From assembly GCA_963575645.1 (NCBI GenBank), contig OY754467.1, forward strand, positions 310,001 through 374,000: DNA of 64,000 nt. The letters run 5' to 3'. Position numbers and translations under genes: made by a program. Shown here in pieces: positions 48,875-60,800 of the stretch. The notes under the pieces were generated by a model, which did no database searches, was not told where the DNA came from, and saw only the letters and a list, made by a program, of their open reading frames with translations. The first letter of the stretch is position 1, and each line of letters starts with the position of its first letter. The DNA comes from Xanthostigma xanthostigma. Taxonomy: Eukaryota > Arthropoda > Insecta > Raphidioptera > Raphidiidae.

Positions 48875-51800
48875 CCACACATACATACAGCCCTACGGAC
48901 ATCATCGCCAAAATAGTTTCAATAGCTTCCTAGGACCTCAAAACGTCGAGATCTGGCGAAAACTCGATTTTCGAAAATCGGGGTGAAACCAATAACTTTC
49001 CGATTTTTGAAAAAAAAAATTTTTTTTTTTTTTTTAAAGCGGGAAGTTAAAAAACGCAATCTATTGAATCATTATCGAAAAACATTCAAGCATTGTTCGA
49101 AATAAATGACAATCGAAAAACTAAAACATTGCTTGAAATAAATGAAAACGTGTGAACAGTTGAAACACATTTCAAATAAATGACAGTCACAATGAAACTC
49201 CGCAAGAGACGATACAAAAACAAACGAACCATAATTAAGACTGGTGTAATAAATTGTGTAGCTTAATTTTCCACCGTAAGCGGTCAGTTTGTTTCCCAAA
49301 TACAAATTTGAAGCTGAAAAATACACTACGACACTGATATCGTCGTTTTGGAAGATTGTGAGATCGAGCCCGATCATATCGTCGCTCAACCTTTCGACTT
49401 CGGCGCTTTGCGGTATCACTGTGATGTTGGTGTCGTCTGACTCGACGGTGATCAGCCCCCATTCGTCCATATCGACTACCTGAAACGATATTTCATTTTT
49501 GTACACTTCCAATTATTGCCGCAACAATGAATTTTCATTTCTTTGTTTGTTGTAAGAATTAAGATATTATACAGTATGTAAACACGTAAGGTGCACATAG
49601 GGAAATTAGCATTGGGAAAAAATACTTGGATCAGAGTTAGCCATGACTGCATTAATTGTTATTTCTATTGAATTATCGTGGTAATCTTGAGGATTTCTAT
49701 TTTATTTTGATTTATTTATATTTTACTTGGCTTTTTTAATAATAAAAAGCTCTTATAAATCGTTATTTTAATTTTTGTGTACAAAAATAAAACAAAAAAA
49801 CAACTCCATCTGTTTGGAAACATTTCATTTAAAACAAAAATATTAGGAGCACTGTGGTTTGAATTTAATAAAAAAATAGAGAATAGTTACTTCTTACCAC
49901 AACAAGTTTATTAGTGGATGTACATTTCGAGAGCTATGCTCTCATCTTCAGCAATACACTAAACTTTAGTGTATTGCTGAAGATGAGAGCATAGCTCTCG
50001 AAATGTACATCCACTAATAAACTTGTTGTGGTAAGAAGTAACTATTCTCTATTTTTTTTATTTCATTTAAAAATTGTCTTACTGGTATTACGTATGCGCG
50101 TCGGTAAATCAGTGACCCAATGTCTTTAGGTTCAACTCGAATAGGCGGAGATATTTGATCTCGCACCATATTTAAGTATTTTTGGGAATTTAATGTCCCA
50201 TTAATAAAAAAAGTCCGATTATGTTGTAATCATTTGAATATTTTCTTCGGTAGTATACACATTCATTTTGCAAAAGAATATTATCTGTCAAATTGAAAAA
50301 CAAGATTTCAAGGCTCACTCTGATCCAGTCATTTTTTCCCAATGTTAATTTCCCTATGTGCACCTTACGTGTTTACATACTGTATAATACGCGAAAATAT
50401 TTTTTTACTGGAATATACGCGGGTTCGATACCTTTATTAATTAGTCCGGTAAAATTAACCTGCGAGACTTCATTTTTAGATACCCAATCAAAAAAAAAAA
50501 ACAATCCAATTTTGTTTTTACCTTCGTCCTGTAATAACTGGAGGTGGTGCATCGCGACGTTCTGCCGAAACAGAAGCATTTGGTGCAGCCTTCTTCGTTT
50601 CCGGCCTGCAAATTGAAAGTGCCGTCCTTGCAGACGTCGCAAGCCAAGTCGACAACGTTTGCCTTGCAGAAACATTCGGACGTTTGTCGATCGCAGATCT
50701 CGTTGGTCGTTCCCCGTAAATCGCATTCGCACTGCTCGCAATACGGAAACTGGTAGTAGCCTGCCTTGCAGCGATCGCAAGAACGACTGACAATGTTCTC
50801 TTTGCATCTAAAATTAGAGATTATTCACTATCGTTAACTAGCGTGACCTGTGCGAATTATTCGCACTAAATAAGTATAATAATTATCACTTTACAACTTA
50901 TTTTTTAAATATGATTGCAGGTATTCAATTCGTTTCTAATTTTGCACACTGCTTATAACGTTCTTTTTGTTGTAAAAGAAATATTTTACTAAAATTGTCA
51001 TATAGAGGCGCAAGTAGCAAAAGCGTTGTTCAGCGTTGCCCGTCAGATGGCAGTATGAAGGTCAGATGACAGATCGAAGTGTTAACGTTACGCCGTCAGA
51101 TGGCAGACGTTGTTCAGAGTTTAATTAATTTACAAAAACAATAGCAATAATAAATTTTTTAGTTGTCAATGTCAGTAGAGCAAGCAATTATCTGTAAAAT
51201 TATATATAATTTATGTGGAGAAACTGTGAGTTTTTTTCTAAAAAGGGAGGCAAACATCTTAAACCTTAGCGTATTAATATATATGATTGTTCCGCTTATA
51301 AAATGACGGGCCTACATTTTGAAACAAGCAACAGCATCGATGGGACGAACAAAACTGTTACTGGAAAATAATACTCACGAACAGCTTCCGTTGTTTAAAT
51401 CGCACTGTAAGTTGTTTCCAAAAACTCCTAGCGGATTGCAGTTGCATTCCAGGCATCCGCTGAAGCTATCGAAACCGTAAGTTAAGGGCATACATTGGTC
51501 GCAATTCTCTCCAGTTACGTGCGTCGGGCAAATGCATTCGCCTGAAAAGAAAAAAATCGAATCAGCTCAGTTAGGTACCGGTTAATTTCCGTATATGACT
51601 GCGTCTTTTGAAAGAAAAAGATTTTAAAACGTGTATACTAAATAAAGCAATAAAACAAAAGCTGATAAATCATGCTTCGATAGATCGTTTACCTGTTGCG
51701 GTATCGCAGATGGCGTTGGACGGACAGCTGCACGGTTTGCAGTCTGGAAAACCGTAGAAACCGGGTTTGCAGGCCTTGCACTGTCTTCCGATGACGTTCG

Positions 51801-54800
51801 GCTTACAGGGGCACTGCCCTCCGAATTGGTTGCACTCAAAGCTGATCGAACCGTCGTAGTCGCAGTTGCAGTAGAGAGCTCCGTTATTATAATCAGCCGT
51901 CAAAGAGTAGACGGCGTCTCGGCAGAAACCTATTCGATTGAGAAAAAAATCATAATATATGATGTAAGCACATTGTATCGAGCGTGACGTCAGAAGGCAC
52001 AGTTATTATACTATCTGACCGAAACGTTCGTTTTTCGTACAGGATGATCGACGATCGACATGTTGATGAGAAGTTCCAACAAAAAAAGACGGGTTGCACT
52101 CCGGGAGTGCCGGGAGAAGTGAAAACTTGAATATTAACGTCTTACGAATTTTCGATCAAAATGGTTTGTATCATAGATTGCATTTTTATGTACGATATTT
52201 CAACGCTAGATGTCTAACGTTGTATAATGGTTTGTATCACAGATTGCATTTTTATGTACGATATTTCAACGCTAGATGTCTAACGTTGTATAAAAAAACT
52301 CTTCAGCTTTATATATTAATATAGATGTACAGTCAAACCTCATAGTGAGTGAGAACTGGGTAAGGTGTCCTGACGCCTGACGCGAGTTTAACATTTTTTA
52401 CCCATTACAAAAAAAGTGTACAACGCCGCTAAAGAAGTTTTCACTTCAAAAATAATTTACCGTCGGCCGTGGTGTTAATGTTGAAATGGTTGCTTCCACA
52501 GTTCGTGATGAATTCGCCCGTTCGATCGTATTTCTCTTCCAACAGTATTTTTTCTACATATTGGTCAGCAGGTATAACCAGCAAATAATCCAACCACACG
52601 CTCTTGTGATTTGGCTCCTGAAAACGAAATTCAATCATGAATATTTGGTTCGAACTTTCGAATGCAGTTCGGTGAACGATTTCGAAAAATTTGATTCAAA
52701 TAATTACCTTTAGGGTGATTACGAAATTTTCTGTCAAAGAGAATTGTGCATTTCCGTCCGCCTGTCTGACCACGGACCTGCAGCCCGAGTAAGACGGGCA
52801 GTGTTCGATCGGTAAAGTTGCCTCGTAGAATAAACCGTTTTGAATCAACACATTCGTGTCGAATTCTGAAAAAAACGTAAACATTTCAAGTCAGTATCTT
52901 GCTCGATCGATAATAATTGAACGTCAAATCTGTCAGATTACACACGTTGTGCAGTCTCAAAGTGTAAACGTGATGGACTGATTATTATGCAAACAGCTGT
53001 CTATGATTAACAAATACACATGTTTGTGAAAAGATCAAACAAAAAGTATTGCGATTTGACATGAAACGGTGCGACATCTGCTGACAGAAATTTCAACTAT
53101 AATGTATACGAAAAATGGCGGATTCGACATTATATTTGACCTAAACTTCGCCCATATCTCAAATTCAAATATTTTAACGGTATTAGGTAATAATCAAAGT
53201 GTAAATAAATCAAAAGGCGCATCTGTAAATGGCTTTTTTATAAGAGAGAGAGAGAGATTGTGAATAGGTCACATTCATGTTTTTTTTTATATATTTTTAA
53301 TAGATTATTTAGTCAACAATAATACGGGAAAACATTAATAATCATTTAAAAATGTAATATAATCATAAGAAAAGAAATATTAAATTTCACATTCAAAAAT
53401 AGACAGTTTAAACAATCGACCATGTTGGTGGGCTTATGTGACGTCATGATATACGATGCATGTCAACCTTGATGTCGAATTGTCAATGTTCTAAATGAAG
53501 TTTGTTTTATGAGACGACACAGTCGTCATGGAAACTGTTGTTGATATATACTCTGACGTCCCGCTGCGTTTTGAAAATTTGAGAATAGCGCGTATTTTCT
53601 ACATTTCTTTTTTATTATTTGTATTTTTTTCAGTGATTAGATTAGTAAAATAACCATTACAATATGATCAGGAACTAAAATATATTTCGAAATAAAAATT
53701 TAAACCAATTTGGAGTCTCATGCATATGACCTATTATAGACGCTCAACAACTGAGGTCATCGGCTTTTTTTATGTGTAATCTGACAATGCGTTTGTATGC
53801 AAAATGAAAATAACGAACCTGGATGATTCGGTTGATAGTAATGGACGACAAACACGTAGTAGCCCGGGTTCTGAACTTTGGATCTAACGTCGACCATAGC
53901 GTTTTCATGATCCAAGTAAATCAATCGACTCGAATTGTCGAATATTATTTCCGGCCGTACGTCGGAAAAGTGCTCCTCGTTTCCTTGTTCGAATTGTACT
54001 TTTTTCGAGTCCGGAGCATTCGGGAAAGAATTTTCCACGCATTTTCCGCCTTTTCTGATGCAAATCGGTTTCGGTTTTATGTGGTCGAGGGACCACGTGT
54101 CGATCGGGATCGCGACGATTGAACTGATTGCAACGTTGCTGTCGTTATTTCCCTAGAAAAAAATTATTTACAATCGATGAGTTTTCAACAAAGAGTGCAG
54201 GGAGTGTTTGCAGGTAGCAACGCGATGCTCTTAACAAATCTATATCTATAAAAATCAATGCCACTTTTCGTTGTAATTTTATAACTCAAGAACGGGCTCA
54301 CCTATCCAAACCAAATGTTTAGGCTTTGTTCGGACTATTTAGTAGATGGTTTATGCGAAGTTTTCACAAAATCGGTCAAGCGGTTCTTCATTTATCACAT
54401 TTTTTGTAACAAATGAATTCAATAAATGGCGGATCATTTTGTTAATGGGGATTTTGCTGTCAAATTGAAACTTTTTTCGGACGGGGACTGTGCTGTCAAA
54501 TTGAAACTTTTTTCAGTGTTGACAGTACAAGCATGTTGTTATGTCATTCATGCGGTCATTTCATTTTGGACGTAAGTTTTGAACTGTTGAAGTGAATTAC
54601 ATCTATGTATGTGTGTTTCTTTATTTGAAAAAACATATTGTGTGCATACGGGTGTTTTATTCTTTTGTAACAGATGGAAGCACGTCGATTTAAAAATGAC
54701 ATTTTTATATACATTGACGTATGCAGTCATATATATATTCATACACACATATACGCACATGTATATTTTAAAATAGCTAGCAATTAATAAAATATTTTTT

Positions 54801-57800
54801 TGTTTGAATAAATGAATTTGATGTTTCACTTTATAGGTAGCAAAGCACGTACCGGGCCGCTAGTAGAAGATATAAGGACCACCTACCATCGAGAGATCGT
54901 GCATAAAATATTACAATATGACTTTCGTCCAAAAGTAACGTTATTTTTAAATTTTCTAGATCGTTAAAAAAATATAAACAAATAGAACGTGGCACCGTAC
55001 ACCATCGGGAGCAAATGCATATCGATATGATTTCCTGAAATCCCGATACCGTTATTTTCTAAGCTCGATACGCGTTTGCGTGTTCTTGTTTGTTAGGAGC
55101 ACATAAAACAGAAGATAAAATAAACGACACTCACTTTTACGGCCACGCTGACAAAATTAGAATCGAAATAAAAAGTGGCAACTCGATGCTCTCTGTCGAT
55201 GACGGCCTGCCGGCAGACCGTCGTGTAAGGACACGAGTACAGGACCGTCTTTCCTTTGTCCCTTCCGCTGTCGGTGCTCAGTTCGACTTGCAAATCGTGC
55301 GTGCGAAGATCGGTCAGCGGCGTCACGTACGTGACGAGTATGACGTAACCGCCCGGTTTCGATATGGTCAACTCGAATTGGATTTCTTGTTGGTCTTTGT
55401 TTATCAGCGGAATGTTGCGTTGCGGTTCGCCGATGCTGTTCAAATGCTTTAAAAAAAATCAAGAGTTTGGACATAGAAAAAAAATTCCAGCCAATTGGGC
55501 GACGGGACCATTCCAACTACAAAAATGTTGACATTTGATTATAATAAAGAAAATAAAATTTCTGATATCGCGTGAGGTGACGCAGGTAATGGCTAGTATT
55601 CAATATGATTTTAACTATTCGTTGCCATGGTTACCTACATAGTATGTTCCACGTCATGTAAAAATTAATCAAAGCATGCCTAACTAGTTTAGATCCATAA
55701 AACAAAAGAGCGGATGATTTTTTTTTATTTTCAGAATATTTCCGAAACTATAAAGTTTAGAAAAAACATTTTTTAACAAAACTTTCTTGAAAAAATAAAT
55801 AGAATAATAAGCCGTTATGAAAAGTATACCACTATTACATAAAAAATACCGTTTTAGCATATATCTCTTCTGCGCATGCGCCGATTTTCCCCAAAAACAA
55901 TAGGGCTCTTCATATTTGCATACCAAACATCCTCCCAAAATTTTGTTTCAATCCGCTCATCCGTTTGACCTGTATCGCGTTCACAGACAAACAGACTAAC
56001 AGACGCACAGAGATTTTCCAAAAATATGTTTTTTGGATTCGGGGGACCTCAAAACGGAAAGATATTATCAAATTTTTGAAAAGTGATTTTTGACCTAAAC
56101 TAGTACCAATCCCCATTTGTGGGTTGGAATGGTAAAAAACGGTATCCCAACTGCGGGCTTTCAGAGTTCTAGAATACTGTAAAAGTTAAATCTTTGCCGA
56201 ACTCTTGGTCGGTGAGAAAATGAATAATTTAAAACGCGAGCTAGAAGCGATATAATCCGACGAACGGGCGACATTGTAATATCGCTATTGGCTGGATATT
56301 TGTAAAAAGTTGCTGTTTGAAATAAACTCATTATTTGTTTGTTAAACTGTTTTTGACGTGATAACGTCTTATAAATTGATGAATCACCAATCTTATAAAT
56401 TGATAAAACACCGGCTGCATGCACGAAAAAGTGTAACGTTCCTAAATCGTAACGTTCCTAACGTTTGTAACGCGTAACGTTCCGCCTGACCCTATGCGTG
56501 CTTTTTGCTAATTTCTCGCTCAATTTAAATCAGATCGGTTTGAAACCAGTCTTAAACGAAAGAGGAGAACATTTTACATAGATTTCGTATAACAGAATTT
56601 GCCTAAACAGTTTTTTTATACAAATTTATATAGAAAAATAGCTGTATAAATGCAATGTTGTCTAATGCATGGCGCGACGCGGTCGGTCGTCTTTGTTTGC
56701 CGTACATGGAAATTAGAAAATAACGTATGTCTTGTCTTAACATGAAAACGGCTGCATTTCTAATGTTTAATTCAATTTTTTGACATTAGTATTTTGTGAA
56801 ATGCAACGCCTTCTAAGTTAACTATTGGAATAACTAATTATTATTAGAACATAATACTTTGACAGTTGCAAACGTCACTTTTGACATTTCTTATCATTCC
56901 GACACCAAGGATAAGCGGATTGAAACCAAATTTTGGGAGGTTTAGGTTATGTATTACGGAATACGTTATCACGTAAAACTATCGTCCGTAAACCGACTTT
57001 ACAGACAACCAATTTTTTGGTCAATAATCGTTTGTATTAAAAAAGTGAATTTTAATTTAGCGGGTAGTTTCCCTTTATTGGAAAATGATTTTATGCACTC
57101 ACCGATATATTGGTATAAAATTCGGTTAAAGTAAAGCGACCCTCGTTGAACGATGTGAATCCTCCGTCGCCTTTGACCGTTTCGAACGTCGATATATTCG
57201 GATAACCGTAATGTCTGCAAAGGCCCTTTTCTCCGACGACGCAAGGCGATTTTATGTGCTGGGAAAGTATCGTAGCCTCGTAATAAGCGGCCGGTAGCAG
57301 CACAAAATAATCCTGTAATGACAAAAAAAAACGCGCGTGTCCGGTCAGTATGCATAAAAAAAAAATGTAATCGAACGCGATTAAAAACGCACCAGCAGCA
57401 GGTACTTTTCAACTTTAATATGGACGGCCCACCGTCCGGGGTTCATGTACAACGCCGCTATTTGGGTTCCTTTGATGTCGGAGACGTACACGAAAGCCGG
57501 ATTCGTGGTCGGTTTGAAGTGCACCGCGAACTTTTGTTCGACGTCGCTAGGATTTTCCGGAGAAATTGTGATCGCGCCGACAACCGATTCGGCGTTCGGA
57601 TTTACGTATCGTAAAACCATACGATACAGAGTTGATTTCTGGATGTAAATGTCTTGAATAATTTCATTCTGGAAGCAAACGAACAAATCCACATTAGAAA
57701 CATTCTACTTTTGCTAAATAAACTGTAAGGACCTTCTGCGGCGACAACAGATCAAACGCTTGCGTTCGACGAATAATACAAGCACTGGATTAGATTTTAG

Positions 57801-60800
57801 TTCAACTGGCCGCCAAAATGTGGCGACGCTAGACAGTTGATCAACTCATAATATAATAGGTTTAAGTCGCACACCAACTGCTTGGGTTATATGTACATAC
57901 TAGCATGACCTGTGCGAATTATTCGCACTAAATAAGTATAATAATTATCACTTTACAAAATCATTTTTTTAAATATGATTGCAGGTATTCAATTCGTTTC
58001 TAATTTTGCACACTGCTTATAACGTTCTTCTTTTTGTTGTAAAAGAAATATTTTACTAAAATAAGTAGCAAAAGCGTTGTTCAGCGTTGCCCGTCAGATG
58101 GCAGTATGCAGTATTTACAATATGAAAGTCAGATGACAGATCGAAGTGTTAACGTTACGCCGTCAGATGGCAGACGTTGTTCAGAGTTTAATTAATTTAC
58201 AAAAACAATAGCAATAATAAATTTTTTAGTTGTCGATGTCAGTAGAGCAAGCAATTATCTGTAAAATGATAATTTATGTGGAGAAATTGTGTGGTTTTTT
58301 CTAAAAAGGGAGGCAAACATCTTAAACCTTAGCGTATTAATATATATGATACTTTGAACGTATTGCAATTTTTTTTAAAATCAAGTCAGTACATGCACCA
58401 ATGTTTTCTATAGACGAGAAACGTTATATAAACAATGACGTCCGAACTACCTCGGCCGTACTCTAATTTACCTATTCGACTGCAATAAACGCACAGCTCA
58501 TTTTAATTTTGACTTAAAATACTACTGTATTTAACAAGATTTTTTAAACGTTTTATGAAGTTCATTTGATTTCCACAACTTCTCTTTCTCTCTAAGCTGT
58601 ACGTTTACGTGTGCGTGATTTTGTCTACGCTTTGATCTTCTATCAGCGAAACAAGCCAACCAAAAAAACCCCTTTGCACTCCGGGAGTGCCGGCACAAGT
58701 GAAAACTTGAATATTAACGTCTTACGAATTTTCAAAATGGTTTGTATCATAGATTGCATTTTTATGTACGATATCTCAACGCTAGATGTCTAACGTTGTA
58801 TAAATAAAAGTTTTCGACGATCTGACGCGAGTTTAACATTTTTTACCCATTACAAAAAAAGTGTACAACGCCGCTAAAGAAGTTTTCACTTCAAAAAGAA
58901 AAAAAATCACCTGGATAACTGTAAAAGTAGCGTAACCTTTCCAGGAATAATTCGCGAAGACGTTCTCGTCGAAATTGTACCGCGCCGGAGTGTAGGTCGG
59001 CGTGTGTCCGTCCTCTGCCTCGTACTGGAACTGGTAGAGCGTCGGGAAGTAGTGGGTCTGCAGCGGCTGCTTGCAGGTGCGGCCGTTGATTCGCGGCTGA
59101 CACTGGCACTGGCCGGTTTCCTTGTTGCAAACGCCGCTCACCGAACCTCCGATGTCGCACTCGCAGTCCTTGCATCCGAACAGGTTGTTCTCGTCCAAAT
59201 TGTAAGTGCCGTCGACGCACTGCTTGCAGCCCCTCGATTTTACCGACGGCTTGCACACGCACTGACCCGACGTCTGGTCGCAGACGGCTATGCCGCCGAT
59301 CACTCCGGGAATGTGACAGTTGCACTCTGTAGCCGACAAGATTATTCGAAGAATCAGTTCACGATTGTCTCGAAAAAAAAATGCCAGTTGTTTCCGGAGA
59401 TTGAAAATGCAACGAATGTACGTATACCGTATACCTACTATAAAAACCGGCTTTGGAACTTTAAGCTAAGCTGGCGACGAGGTAGAACACTTGCCTCGTA
59501 ACGTCAAGGTTCAATCCCGGTATTTATTTTTTACAATTATACAGCGCGTAGTGTAAAATACACAGTTTCTTTTTTTCTGAATTTTAGACGCTATAACTCT
59601 TAAACCAAAAGAGATACGGACGTGTTCGTTGAAATCGACACGTCTTTTTCAATATGCGACGTCGGTTAAGTGGAAAGGTATCCAAAATGGTGGCATTACC
59701 AAAGCTGCCTCTAAATGTAAAACATATCTGAACCAAATAAAAAATATAGTTTAAAAAAAACTAAAAAACACGCTTTATATCAAACTAAAAAGTGAAAAAT
59801 AAATATAGTTTAAAAAAAACTAAAAAACACGCTTTATATCGAACTAAAAAGTAAAAAATAATTTTTTTAAAATAAGCTTAAAAAGTGTGGGACGCTTTGT
59901 TCCACATTTTCGTACATCGAGCGCCCCACGCTTTTTAAGCTTATTTTAAAAAAAATATTTTTTACTTTTTAGTTCGATATAAAGCGTGTTTTTTAGTTTT
60001 TTTTAAACTATATTTATTTTTCACTTTTTAGTTTGATATAAAGAGTGTTTTTTTATTTTTTTTTAAACTATATTTATTTTCCACTTTTTAGTTCGATTTA
60101 TTGTCAAAAATTTGCCGAAAAACAACAATTTTTTTTCGGCGTGGACGGGATTAGAACCCACGACCCGTGATACCGAGAGTTGACGTCAGCGAAGACCCGT
60201 GCCTTAGACCGCACGGCTAGCCAGTGTACTTACTGTGCTGGCATATTATACCGCTATATAAACCACTTGCTGTAGTCCCAACGAGTTTACAAACATACAT
60301 ACTTACATACATACATACAAACTTACAAGTGAAACTAATATAAAGCGTGTAAAAAAAAAACAATGTACCTTCGCAGCCGTCGGGATTGTTGACTTGCAGA
60401 TTCCAAAACAGCGGTCGGCACCTGTCGCAGATTCGACCGCTGACTCGTTCTTTGCACTGGCAAAGTTCTCCGGCAGGAACCGATCCGCATCCGGCAAACG
60501 CCGTGACCACGCCGGCCGGATTGCAGTTGCATTCTGAAAAATAAAACATTGCAAATAAACGACATCGCAATTTTTCCACTTTACAAGTTTTCAACGACAT
60601 TACAAGTCGTCGTATTGTTTTGTAGTTAAAAAACGAGCGAGCCTCGGTAACACAAAATCGCGAGAGAAGTGAAACTTCTTTAGAGTTATGAACTCGTTTC
60701 GTCGAAGCGTTGTCCATTTTGCGTTACCGAGGCTTTTACTGTATGGCGTCAATGCGCGCAAAGAAGAGATATATTCTATACTATTCGCACTAAATAAGTA

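Noticed and set aside
60139-60236. A functional tRNA gene
   Set aside because: Internal promoter boxes are plausible, but the acceptor stem does not pair; listed only as a tRNA-like repeat.
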